Shown here: one piece after another, positions 33,660-42,052 of the stretch
How positions within the stretch are numbered: position 1 is the stretch's first letter
Layout: each line of letters starts with the position of its first letter
Assembly: GCA_003136315.1 (NCBI GenBank)
Contig: PLDW01000441.1
Location: 447-47,266 of the forward strand
Origin: Gemmataceae bacterium
Lineage (GTDB): Bacteria > Planctomycetota > Planctomycetia > Gemmatales > Gemmataceae
DNA length: 46,820 nucleotides
Reading direction: 5' to 3'
Made by a program: the position numbers and the translations under genes
Notes under the pieces: model-generated
Told to the model about the DNA's origin: nothing
What the model saw: the letters and a program-made list of their open reading frames with translations, nothing else
The model's database searches: none

Positions 33660-34856
33660 GTGGCTAGTGTGAACAACGTCGCCCAGGTCAATCGTTTGCA
33701 AGGCCAACCAGGGTATGAAGGAGGATCTGTACGGACGGTCATATTGACCGACTCCTATCCTTACGACCCCATCCACGACCGGTATCAGCAGTATTATCGC
33801 GAGGGCCTCAGGGCCGACCTGGTGCGGATGGGGGGCACTTTCCGGGAACATACGCGAACTCTGTTCCCCTCCTTCCTCCGGTTCCTGTTGCGAGCCCAGA
33901 AGTCCTACCGGTTTGGCCGCACGTTCGGACGACTGGCCCCGACCCTTGGTTGGGGGCTCGACCGGTTCGCCCAGCTTTGCGGAGCGTGGCGGCAGCCCCC
34001 GCACCCGACGACCGGGATCTACGACTATGTCGATTCCGCCGGGCGGACGGTCCGTTTCTGTATCGATAGCCAGGATTCGGGGGTGATAGGGAGCCCCGAC
34101 CTCCTTCGGGACTGCCGGGTCTACTTCAAAACCAACTACTGGACCGACCACAACTACGACCCGAAAGTGATCCCGTTTTATAACGCGAATCCCCTGATCC
34201 TGCCTCACCTTGCTCACCTTCGAGCAGCCAGGGCGTTCCTGCCGACCTATGACCTGTGCTTCGTCGTGCGGGTGTGGGGGGGAACGGATGAGGTCGAGGG
34301 AGTCGAGCATTGCATCCGCCTCCTCGAAGCAGCGAGTCGAGTCCCGGGGAAAAATTACCTGTTCGCCTACCTCGTCGCTGGCGACATCCCGGCCACCGAA
34401 AAACGGCTCCGGGCGGCCGGGGTCCGCTACTCGACGAACCCACTTCCTATGAAGGAGTTATGGGATGTGAGCGCCCGATCCCGAGTCAACCTGATCCGCC
34501 TGGGGATGCACGCATGCGTGCCGTGGCGAATGTGCGACCTCCTGGCGATGGGGGCGTGCCCGGTCCTCGACCAGAGACCCAAGACCCTGTGGCCAGCCCC
34601 GCTCGGCCAGGGGGAGCACTACTGGTCGCTCAACGCCGAGACATCGCTTGCTGGCCCGGTTGCGGCCGACGACGCTTACCGCGCAATCCCGGAACTCCTC
34701 GGCGGGGTGATCGCCGACGCCGTCCGGATGGCCGAGACCCGCCGGGCAACTGCGGACTATTTCGACCGTTACCTGAGCCCGAAGAGCGTCGGCCAGCAGA
34801 TCCGCGAGACGATCGGCCGGGCGGTCGACGGAGTTGCGCCAGCAGGAAGCGGCTGA
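33660..34856 (+). CDS. putative glycosyltransferase of exostosin/CgeB-like type
   Basis: A protein of about 398 residues that I cannot assign firmly. Near the N-terminus it has VILTDSYPYDPIHDRYQQYY. The middle has YFKTNYWTDHNYDPKVIPF, and the C-terminal part has SARSRVNLIRLGMHACVPWR, then MCDLLAMGACPVLDQRP. The S-x-x-NL-x-x-G pattern followed by R-x-x-(E/D)xLAMGACPV resembles the donor half of exostosin or CgeB-like GT-B enzymes. The start is uncertain. GTG at 33660 or 33669 is plausible, and the longest frame starts at TTG 33627. An AAGGAGG around 33718 lies inside the frame. It sits between two acyltransferase genes in the decoration part of the locus. Confidence 0.6.
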   Translation: MASVNNVAQVNRLQGQPGYEGGSVRTVILTDSYPYDPIHDRYQQYYREGLRADLVRMGGTFREHTRTLFPSFLRFLLRAQKSYRFGRTFGRLAPTLGWGLDRFAQLCGAWRQPPHPTTGIYDYVDSAGRTVRFCIDSQDSGVIGSPDLLRDCRVYFKTNYWTDHNYDPKVIPFYNANPLILPHLAHLRAARAFLPTYDLCFVVRVWGGTDEVEGVEHCIRLLEAASRVPGKNYLFAYLVAGDIPATEKRLRAAGVRYSTNPLPMKELWDVSARSRVNLIRLGMHACVPWRMCDLLAMGACPVLDQRPKTLWPAPLGQGEHYWSLNAETSLAGPVAADDAYRAIPELLGGVIADAVRMAETRRATADYFDRYLSPKSVGQQIRETIGRAVDGVAPAGSG

Positions 34857-34965
34857 GATGCAGAACCCAATGGATCTGCACCGGTACCAGAACTCGTCTA
34901 CCAGCTGAACCCGCCCTTCACCCTTCAGACTGGGGTGGCTTGAACACCAACAGGAGTCGCCTGGT

Positions 34966-36099
34966 ATGTCTTCGATCGGGGGTGGGGAAGTCGAACTCCA
35001 GGACAGCGGGACACATCCGACGGATACAGGCGTGCCGCCGGACTGGCTATGGGCGGGGCGAGTTCCCTCGCTCGACGGATTACGAGCCGTTGCCATCGGT
35101 CTCGTCATCGTCGCGCACGCGAGGGGTACCCCTAATGCCCCATTCCCGGTGTTTTTTTGGGCCTTCGGTGACCTCGGTGTGCAACTCTTTTTCGTGATCA
35201 GTGGCTTCCTGATCACCCTGTTGTTGATCCGGGAGAGGAAACGCAATGGGCGGATTTCTCTCAAGCAATTCTACCTCCGGCGCGCAGTCCGGATCTTCCC
35301 CGCGTACCTCATGTTCATGGCGTTTCTCGGCCTGATGCAGGCACTGGGTGTGATCTCAATCGACGCCAATAATTGGATTCATTCGCTGACATTTACGCTC
35401 AACCTGATTGACGAAGCGGAGAGGCAATGGAATGTCGCGCACGTGTGGTCGTTGTGCGTGGAGGAGCATTTTTACCTGATTTGGCCGGTGATCGTGGCGA
35501 CGCTCGGGGTGGCGTGGTCCTGGCGGGTGGGGTGGTTCTTGATCCTGACAGCTCCCATCTGGCGTTGGGTGATTGGGATTATGATCCCCGGGACGCTCCC
35601 TCCGCAAACCTTTACCTTCTCCCGGATCGACTCGATTGCGAATGGCTGTTGCCTGGCGCTCGCCACGACAGGGCGGTTTTCACGCCAACTCACGGAGTTC
35701 CACTTTCGGCGGGTCGCGTACGTCTGGAGCTTGATCGTCGTTTTGCTCGTTATCGGCAGGGTTTTGGACTTGAGTTACTTTGTGGACTCACGCATGAAAT
35801 TATCATTCCTTCATACCATCACCGGAGTTGCATTCACGTTGCTACTCTGGGTATCGATTTGCGTACCGCACGGATGGGTCGGGCGAATCTTGAACTCGAA
35901 GTACCTAGCCTGGCTCGGTGTGCTGTCTTATAGCCTTTACCTCTGGCAGCAACCCTTTCTCAACCGGTACAACCCCAGTTGGATGTGCGTCTGGCCGATC
36001 AACCTGATTCTCGCCCTCTCACTTTCGGCCTGTTCCTATCTGGTGGTGGAACGCCCGCTCATCCGCTGGCGACAGCGCCACGGCTCCGTCGCCCGGTAG
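34966..36099 (+). CDS. acyltransferase 3 family protein (OafA/YrhL-like)
   Basis: A 377-residue membrane acyltransferase with textbook motifs: SLDGLRAVAIGLVIVAHA (Arg 40, His 51), VQLFFVISGFLITLLLIRER at 72-91 and FYLRRAVRIFPAYL at 102-115. The later SLCVEEHFYLIWPV contains the conserved Glu-Glu-His. About ten helices are expected, and no periplasmic SGNH domain is fused. It should transfer acetyl or another acyl group onto sugar hydroxyls of the exported glycan. The gene starts about 110 bases after the exostosin-like gene. Two such acyltransferases within 4 kb imply acylation at more than one position. Confidence 0.92.
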   Translation: MSSIGGGEVELQDSGTHPTDTGVPPDWLWAGRVPSLDGLRAVAIGLVIVAHARGTPNAPFPVFFWAFGDLGVQLFFVISGFLITLLLIRERKRNGRISLKQFYLRRAVRIFPAYLMFMAFLGLMQALGVISIDANNWIHSLTFTLNLIDEAERQWNVAHVWSLCVEEHFYLIWPVIVATLGVAWSWRVGWFLILTAPIWRWVIGIMIPGTLPPQTFTFSRIDSIANGCCLALATTGRFSRQLTEFHFRRVAYVWSLIVVLLVIGRVLDLSYFVDSRMKLSFLHTITGVAFTLLLWVSICVPHGWVGRILNSKYLAWLGVLSYSLYLWQQPFLNRYNPSWMCVWPINLILALSLSACSYLVVERPLIRWRQRHGSVAR

Positions 36100-36218
36100 G
36101 TTTTGTGGGATGCCGAACCTGCCCGAAATCTTTCCGCACCCCGTTGTGCAACCAATGCGGAGTGATAACGTAAGTCCGTTGTCCCAGCAGGTGTTCGGCA
36201 GGCCTTTGGTGTGTGACG

Positions 36219-37835
36219 ATGAGAGACGGAGTGGCGAGAGCGGGTCGGATCGGGGCATGGGTGGCAGTGGCCGTCGGCATGATCACCGCGGCTGCCCTGC
36301 TCCGGCCAGCGCGACTGATTCCGACGGACGACCCCCGAGTCGCCGAATACCGCGATGTCCTCGTCGCCGGGTTCACGCTCGTCCGTGGTGGGCTCGTCGC
36401 TGGAGCGATTTTGGCGATCGCATCCGGGTTGTTTTGGCGTCGCGGCGTTGGCCGTCACGAGCGGATTCGTCTCGGTGCTAGAGACATTGTGTGCGCGGCC
36501 ATACCGCTTTTGCTCTTCTGCGCGATAGCGATCCCGCATCTTGGCGATTCCTTGCAGTGGGACGAACTCGGGAGCCTCAACCGGGTCGCCCGGCGGGGAC
36601 CGACGGTGATTCTCACCTTCGCGTCGGCAGCGAACAATCACATCCTCAACTCCCTCGGGTTGTGGGTCACACTCAACACGATCGGTGAAAGCGAGGCGAA
36701 ACTGCACCTGATCCCGTTTGCCCTGGGGGCGATGGGTGTGCTCGTGGTCTGGTGGGGGGTGCGACCAAAGGGACGGGTCGCAGCGACCATCGCAGCCGCG
36801 ACGCTGGCCGGACACATTGCATTCGTGAACCACACGACAGAGGCTCGTGGGTATGCAGGGGCGACCACCTTTGCGGTGGCCAGTTGCTTCCTCTTCGCGG
36901 GTCTGTTGCGGGGAGGTGGGCGGGGTTGGACAGCAGCCTACATCATGTGTGCGGTGGCAGCTTGCGGGTTCGTCGCGACGACGGTCTTGGTGCCCGCTGC
37001 GCACGGACTGGTGGCCATCGTTGTCTATGTGCGAAGGCCGTCTGGGCCGGGCCGGGTGGCGGCGACCAACGCCGTGTTTGCATGCCTGTGGGTCGGGGTT
37101 GTGGCGGCGGTCTGTTTCGGTGTGCCGATTCCTCAGGTCCTCGACTACGCCCGGACCCGGGCGAGCTACGACCACCTCCCGGTCGGCGTCGAACTCGCCG
37201 CCGCGGTCGTCCACTACCTGACCGCCGCGGAGACCGTCGGTGCGGGGTTGTTCCTCCTGGGAGTCGCCGGTTACGGCTGGTGGCAGTTGCGGAGTGATGG
37301 GGACGTGGCAGCCGCGTTCCTGTTCCCGATTGCGGCGACGGTGGGGTACGTCTTATTGCCCGGCTCTCATGCCTCGCCCCGGTTCTTCAGCTTTCTTCTG
37401 GCGACCTTTACAGTCGGGTTCGGTGTCGGGGTCGTCGCACTCACCCGATGCGGGTGGTCGGGGTGGATCGTCGCGGCCGCCGCCATCTCGCTGTTCGTGT
37501 GGCAGGACGCGATGATGTTGGCCCGGTTCTGGAGCCCTGGCCGCCCGGATGTCCGGCACCTGGCTACAACATTGGCTGGGGAGCGAGTCGCACTCACCGG
37601 GCTCCAGGCAGACGTCAATCTGTATTACTTCTCCGACGCCCTGGCATTTCGGACTTTTCCTTCGGCTGGTGAGTTGGAGAGGGTGATGGTGGTCATCGAA
37701 GGGTCCATTCTCGGCCCTGATCCCAATCCCGCCCTGCGTGCGGCCGGGTTCGAGCCGATTGAGCGAGTGGATTCGTGGCTCCCCGATCAGACGGCGTATC
37801 TCGTGTACCGTCGCACGACGCCCATTCGCCCATGA
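36219..37835 (+). CDS. GT-C-like glycosyltransferase (PMT/ArnT-type membrane protein)
   Basis: A 538-residue protein with about 12 hydrophobic helices and a soluble C-terminal tail of about 90 residues. The first periplasmic loop carries LQWDELGSLNRVARRG (about residues 112-127). Its Asp-Glu pair is the family catalytic acidic motif, and NNHILNSLGLWVTLN follows. In GT39/GT83-like enzymes such loops take a sugar from a lipid phosphate donor. Two extra helices precede the DE loop compared with the usual family. Start ATG 36219 is preferred over in-frame GTG 36213, and both are without a good ribosome site. It may attach sugar to the polymer or to lipid on the outer face. Confidence 0.75.
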   Translation: MRDGVARAGRIGAWVAVAVGMITAAALLRPARLIPTDDPRVAEYRDVLVAGFTLVRGGLVAGAILAIASGLFWRRGVGRHERIRLGARDIVCAAIPLLLFCAIAIPHLGDSLQWDELGSLNRVARRGPTVILTFASAANNHILNSLGLWVTLNTIGESEAKLHLIPFALGAMGVLVVWWGVRPKGRVAATIAAATLAGHIAFVNHTTEARGYAGATTFAVASCFLFAGLLRGGGRGWTAAYIMCAVAACGFVATTVLVPAAHGLVAIVVYVRRPSGPGRVAATNAVFACLWVGVVAAVCFGVPIPQVLDYARTRASYDHLPVGVELAAAVVHYLTAAETVGAGLFLLGVAGYGWWQLRSDGDVAAAFLFPIAATVGYVLLPGSHASPRFFSFLLATFTVGFGVGVVALTRCGWSGWIVAAAAISLFVWQDAMMLARFWSPGRPDVRHLATTLAGERVALTGLQADVNLYYFSDALAFRTFPSAGELERVMVVIEGSILGPDPNPALRAAGFEPIERVDSWLPDQTAYLVYRRTTPIRP

Positions 37836-37870
37836 CAGATGGCCACCTGATGCGGATTGGGGTAGGGTCG

Positions 37871-37975
37871 TATTAACCCGGCAAGAAAGAAGCGCAAGTT
37901 GTTTGGACCGATGCCTGTTCGCGATCAAGCCAGCGCGGTGATGGTCGCCGAAGCATCTTCCTTTCCGGGTTAATA
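37871..37975. mobile_element. MITE-like 105-bp element with terminal inverted repeats
   Basis: TATTAACCCGG at 37871-37881 and CCGGGTTAATA at 37965-37975 are a perfect 11-bp inverted pair. The match extends to 23 bases with 4 mismatches. The outermost TA on each side could be a TA target duplication, as left by Tc1/mariner/IS630-type transposases. The interior has no gene. It lies in the 380-base gap between the GT-C gene and the methyltransferase gene. No transposase is present in the window. Confidence 0.5.
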
Positions 37976-38141
37976 TCTGGTCGTTGAGGATACCAACGTG
38001 AACGGCCACCTAGTCTGGCGTGGACACGACCCGGGGCCGCTCGAAGCGACGTTCCCCTTCCTGGCAGGCGACCGTCAGTTCGCGCGGGAGATGCGTTCTG
38101 GGAGCGAAATCTCTTCTCGTACCATCAACGCAGGTGAGTGA

Positions 38142-38218
38142 CAACGAATCACGTTCGAGTATTTTATTAAATCAATTTTAATAATTTATAGTGCTCAATA
38201 TTTAACTGAGGTGTAATC
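38142..38218 (+). promoter_or_regulatory. very AT-rich leader before the methyltransferase gene
   Basis: The 60-base line from 38161 has only 11 G or C. It contains a perfect AT-only inverted repeat (TTATTAAA at 38164-38171, TTTAATAA at 38177-38184). Such stretches beside a start codon in a GC-rich genome usually mark a promoter or UP-like element. The rest of the gap back to 37836 holds the MITE-like unit and nothing else I can support. Confidence 0.45.
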
Positions 38219-38965
38219 ATGAGGAGGATTCCAGATTGGATCCGGGGACTTGTCCCCTTGTGGCTGGCCGACGCCTACCGTCGGCTACGTCACGGGAGGA
38301 CGTGGTTTGATCCCCGTGGGCGATCGGTCAGAATTGTGTTTACCGAGATTTACCGAAGGAACCTGTGGGGTGGGCACCCCGGAGAATTGTATTCGGGACC
38401 AGGGTCCGAACTGGCCGTGGCGGAGCCATACATCCGGGCTGTGACGGAGTACATTCACAGTCACGGTATTCGGTCCGTGGTTGACCTCGGTTGTGGGGAC
38501 TTTCGGGTCGGGCGCGAAGTGGTGGCGGCAGCAGGAGTCAGATATTGTGGGGTTGATGTCGTTCCTGAACTGATTGAAAGGAATCAGGAGGCATTTGGTT
38601 CCGAATTGGTCAGATTTGCCTGCCAGGATATTACTCGCGATAGCCTTCCCCCAGCAGACCTATGTCTGATCCGGCAGGTGCTTCAGCACCTATCAAATGC
38701 GCAGATCCGTGCTGTGCTACAGAACTGCTCCCATTACTCCGGGCTGATCGTAACCGAACATGTGCTCCCCGAGGATAAGATGATCTTGCCGAACCTTGAC
38801 ATACGACATGGAGTTGAGACCAGGGTTGAGATCGGGTCTGCTGTCGTGCTCTCTGCCCTGCCATTCGACCTCCCTGTAGTGGAAGTCCTGTGTGATGTCC
38901 CCCTTCCTGACGGTTCAATCATCCGGACGGTCCGGCTGAACGGCTCTCCCGCCACACCTGGATGA
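38219..38965 (+). CDS. class I SAM-dependent methyltransferase
   Basis: A 248-residue protein with SAM motif I SVVDLGCGDFRVGREVV at 86-102 and CGVDVVPELIERNQ about 20 residues later (acidic loop). A DLCLIRQVLQHLSNAQIRAV segment is equivalent to motifs II and III. The N-terminal 50 residues are basic and may contact a membrane or substrate. It starts at ATG 38219 after an AT-rich leader, with GAGG at 38208-38211 7 bases upstream. The next gene begins 6 bases after its stop, so they form an operon. Given the surrounding transferases, it may methylate a sugar residue. Substrate unknown. Confidence 0.82.
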   Translation: MRRIPDWIRGLVPLWLADAYRRLRHGRTWFDPRGRSVRIVFTEIYRRNLWGGHPGELYSGPGSELAVAEPYIRAVTEYIHSHGIRSVVDLGCGDFRVGREVVAAAGVRYCGVDVVPELIERNQEAFGSELVRFACQDITRDSLPPADLCLIRQVLQHLSNAQIRAVLQNCSHYSGLIVTEHVLPEDKMILPNLDIRHGVETRVEIGSAVVLSALPFDLPVVEVLCDVPLPDGSIIRTVRLNGSPATPG

Positions 38966-38971
38966 TCGCGG

Positions 38972-40177
38972 ATGCGAATTGGGATCTACACCCCGAACTA
39001 CCCCGGCTTGACAGGGGAGGGCGGGATCGGGTCATACACCCGGACCCTGGGTCAAGCCCTGGCCCGACTCGGCCACACGGTCCATACTCTGACGCCCGGC
39101 GATCTCCCCACATCCGACGATGGTCCGCTCCGCGTCCACTTCACCCGAACCGCTCACATGCCAGGGATCGATCGGATCTTTCCCGGGGCCGGGGCTTGCT
39201 GGCGGGTGAGGCGGGCGATGTGGCGTATCGTCCGGGAGCATCGATTGGATGTGGTCGAGTTCCCCAACTGGGAAGGGTACGGGGTGCTGTTTCAACTCGC
39301 CCCACAACGAGTGACGATGGTGGTTCGCCTCCACACCTCATCCCGCGAGACGCAGGTGATTGACGGTGGAATTCCAACCCGCTGGGCGCGGTGGGACGTA
39401 AGACGAGAGAGGTGGCAGGCCTTGCGAGCCGACCTCCTGGTCACCCACTCCGGCGCTCATCGCCGGCTGATGGCAGATGAACTCCGAGTTCCGACAGATC
39501 GGATTCGACTCATCCCTCACGGGGTTGAAGTCTTCCCTGAGTTTGTCCGCCCTCTGCGTCCCCCGGGACCGCCGACCGTCGTTTTCCTCGGTCGGCTCGA
39601 ACACCGAAAGGGGACATTCGAACTTCTCCAGGCCGTTCCGCGAGTGCTCCGAGAGCTGCCGGGCGCCCGGTTCGTGCTGATCGGGGCGGACCGGCCACAC
39701 TGCCCGGGCGGGCGGACCCACGCGGAGTATCTCCGAGACGAGTTCCCGGGCGACATCCAGAAGCAGGTAACACTCGCCGGACGGCTCCCCCAACCGGAAG
39801 TGGATCGGTGGCTCCAGACCGCCGATGTGTTCGTTGCCCCGTCCCGGTACGAATCGTTCGGGCTTGTGTTCGTCGAGGCCATGCGGTGGGGTACGCCGGT
39901 AGTGGGGACCACCGTCGGGGGCATTCCGGAGGTGGTCGAAGACGGCCGCTCCGGGCTCCTTGTCCCCCCAGAATCTCCCTACGATCTGGCTGCGGCTCTG
40001 GTCAAACTCCTCACCAACCCGGACCTGCGATCACGGCTCGGGGCGGCAGGTAGGAAGCGGGCCGAAGTTGAGTTCAGCGCTGAGCGCATGGCCCGGCGGA
40101 CCGAATCCCTGTACCGCGAACTGCTGGCCCGTCGCTCAGTCACCCGCCCCTCGGAGGGGACCAGTGAACCTATCTGA
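38972..40177 (+). CDS. GT4-family glycosyltransferase
   Basis: A 401-residue GT-B enzyme with all family hallmarks. MRIGIYTPNYPGLTGEGGIG opens the acceptor domain, with GSYTRTLGQALARLGHTVH next. LIPHGVEVFPEFV is the linker. FLGRLEHRKGTFELLQAVPR starts the donor domain, and SRYESFGLVFVEAMRWGTPV holds the EX7E pair, followed by GGIPEVVEDGRSGLLV. It begins 6 bases after the methyltransferase stop and overlaps the following GT2 gene by 14 bases. It should add a sugar in the same pathway. Retaining chemistry is expected from the family. Confidence 0.92.
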   Translation: MRIGIYTPNYPGLTGEGGIGSYTRTLGQALARLGHTVHTLTPGDLPTSDDGPLRVHFTRTAHMPGIDRIFPGAGACWRVRRAMWRIVREHRLDVVEFPNWEGYGVLFQLAPQRVTMVVRLHTSSRETQVIDGGIPTRWARWDVRRERWQALRADLLVTHSGAHRRLMADELRVPTDRIRLIPHGVEVFPEFVRPLRPPGPPTVVFLGRLEHRKGTFELLQAVPRVLRELPGARFVLIGADRPHCPGGRTHAEYLRDEFPGDIQKQVTLAGRLPQPEVDRWLQTADVFVAPSRYESFGLVFVEAMRWGTPVVGTTVGGIPEVVEDGRSGLLVPPESPYDLAAALVKLLTNPDLRSRLGAAGRKRAEVEFSAERMARRTESLYRELLARRSVTRPSEGTSEPI

Positions 40178-41126
40178 CAGACACTGCCCCCTGGTGTCAG
40201 TCGTCATACCTACATACAACTATGGTCACTGCGTTGGGGAGGCGATCGAAAGTGCTCTCGGACAAACCTACCCGGCGGTCGAGGTCATCGTGGTCGACGA
40301 CGGGAGTACCGACGATACCCCTGCCCGGGTGGCTGCGTTCGGCGATCGGGTCCGATCCCTCCGCCAGACCAACCAGGGCCTCTCTGCTGCCCGAAACACC
40401 GGAATCGCAGCCGCCCGAGGAGCGGTTATTGCCCTGCTCGATGCGGATGACGCATTCCACCTGAGTAAGCTCGAACTCCAGATGGCCTACCTGGCGGCTC
40501 ACCCCGACACCGGCTTAGTTGGGACAGCCGCATTCTCGGCTCCGGACCGAGGCTGGCCGCCGCTTCCGGCCGACCCACTCGCTGCCTGCGAGGTCACACT
40601 GGACGAGTTCGTCATCAAATCCCGGTTTGCCCCGAGTAGTGCGGTGATCCCCAAGCGGTGCTTCGACACGGTCGGGCTGTTCGAAACGAGCTTGCAGTCG
40701 GTGGAGGATCGTGACATGTGGATCCGGCTGGCCGCCCGATTTCCGACCGCCGTCATGCCCGCGGTCCTGACATGGTATCGACTCCAACCCGGGAGCATGT
40801 CCACGAATGCGGCCCGGATGGAGCAATTCGAACGGGTGGTGTTGGAGAAAGCGTTCGCCAGTATCGAACTCCGCGGCCGTAGAGTGTTGCGACGAAAGGC
40901 GTTTGGCCTGGCAGCATACTCCGCCGCCTTTATGTATTATGACTCTAACAAGCCGTGGGTGGCCTTGCGACGGATGGGGACCTCGTTCCTCTGGTGGCCA
41001 GGAGTGTTCCATGTCCCGGACGTAAGAATGCCGCTCGCCAGAGTGCGGTTGACCGTTGCGATTCTTCGTCGACTGCTCCGCAGGAGCCGGCCGAATGCCT
41101 CACCCGGGGCGGGAGGGCAGGGATGA
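40164..41126 (+). CDS. GT2-family glycosyltransferase
   Basis: A 320-residue soluble GT-A enzyme. [20 protein letters not shown] is at 11-30, VVDDGSTDD at 43-51, [16 protein letters not shown] at 71-86 and LLDADDAF at 91-98 (the metal-binding DxD). [15 protein letters not shown] gives the usual ED catalytic-base region. The start GTG 40164 has GGAGG 6 bases upstream and lies inside the end of the GT4 gene. A longer frame from 39960 is within that gene and is rejected. Inverting transfer is expected. Its TGA overlaps the ATG of the acyltransferase gene, so the three genes are coupled. Confidence 0.9.
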   Translation: MNLSDRHCPLVSVVIPTYNYGHCVGEAIESALGQTYPAVEVIVVDDGSTDDTPARVAAFGDRVRSLRQTNQGLSAARNTGIAAARGAVIALLDADDAFHLSKLELQMAYLAAHPDTGLVGTAAFSAPDRGWPPLPADPLAACEVTLDEFVIKSRFAPSSAVIPKRCFDTVGLFETSLQSVEDRDMWIRLAARFPTAVMPAVLTWYRLQPGSMSTNAARMEQFERVVLEKAFASIELRGRRVLRRKAFGLAAYSAAFMYYDSNKPWVALRRMGTSFLWWPGVFHVPDVRMPLARVRLTVAILRRLLRRSRPNASPGAGGQG

Positions 41127-41845
41127 ACTGGGTGAGCAAACTCCGCCGCGGCGAGGGTCCGTTCTGGGGGTGGGCCAAACGACGGTTGAAGGCGGTTCTG
41201 GGGTTCCATCTGCCGGTAAACGGCCTCACCCGACCGTTCTTCGGTGGACTCTACCGGTTTCACGTCGCCGCCCGCGAGGGGTGGATCTGGACCCGCCGCT
41301 TCTTCTGGAACGAACCGCTCTTCCGAAGCCAGTGTGCAGCCATCGGGACCGGGTTCCGGATGGAAGAACTGCCTTATATCCAGGGAACAGGGCGGATCGT
41401 GATTGGGGACCGGGTATGGCTCTCCGGGCAGCCTCAAATCGCGTTCGGGCGGTCGTTGACGGCCCTGCCGGAGTTGGTGATTGGCGACGGCACGTTCATA
41501 GGCCACCACTGTGGGTTCAATGTCGCTCGGTCGATCCGGATCGGCTGCCACTGTTTACTCGCCAGCGGAGTTCTCGTCTTCGACATGGACGGACATCCGC
41601 TCGACGCCTCCCGTCGCCGGGCCGGTGAGCCGACTCCGCCCGAGGCAATTGCCCCCGTTGCGATTGGAGACGATGTCTGGATCGGGACCGGGGCGATGAT
41701 CCTCAAGGGGGTGACGATCGGTGATCGAGCGATCATTGCCGCCAAGAGCGTGGTGACGAAGGACATCCCCCCAGACGCCGTGGTCGCCGGGAACCCGGCT
41801 CGCGTTGTCAAGGCGTTACTGTCGTCCGACGGAACGCCAGGTTGA
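41123..41845 (+). CDS. hexapeptide-repeat acyltransferase (LbH type)
   Basis: A 240-residue left-handed beta-helix acyltransferase. An N-terminal part of about 85 residues precedes hexapeptide repeats from [18 protein letters not shown] onward. These include [20 protein letters not shown], with the likely catalytic His, and the closing [20 protein letters not shown] and [16 protein letters not shown], which match the WbbJ/Maa-type family. The insertion [17 protein letters not shown] is the usual loop over the active site. The start at 41123 overlaps the GT2 stop (ATGA). It probably O-acetylates a sugar nucleotide or lipid-linked sugar in the cytoplasm, using acetyl-CoA. Confidence 0.9.
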   Translation: MNWVSKLRRGEGPFWGWAKRRLKAVLGFHLPVNGLTRPFFGGLYRFHVAAREGWIWTRRFFWNEPLFRSQCAAIGTGFRMEELPYIQGTGRIVIGDRVWLSGQPQIAFGRSLTALPELVIGDGTFIGHHCGFNVARSIRIGCHCLLASGVLVFDMDGHPLDASRRRAGEPTPPEAIAPVAIGDDVWIGTGAMILKGVTIGDRAIIAAKSVVTKDIPPDAVVAGNPARVVKALLSSDGTPG

Positions 41846-42052
41846 TCGTTTTCCATAGGGATCCCAGCGACTTCGTACTGGGGGGATGGCCAACAGCTTG
41901 GCCGACCCGTTTCGTCAGGAGCGATTCCCCCGGAACGCCGCGGAGCGGGCTGTCGCCTTATGCTCGATCGGACAGATGATCGGCGAGTACGATTATTGTT
42001 GCATAGCAAGTTATATAAACTGAATATTTTATTAATTATTGAGAAAGCAATC

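Noticed and set aside
37998..38141. 47-codon frame starting at GTG after the MITE-like element
   Set aside because: No ribosome site and no recognised motif. The [16 protein letters not shown] stretch is only faintly reminiscent of sensor-kinase N-termini.
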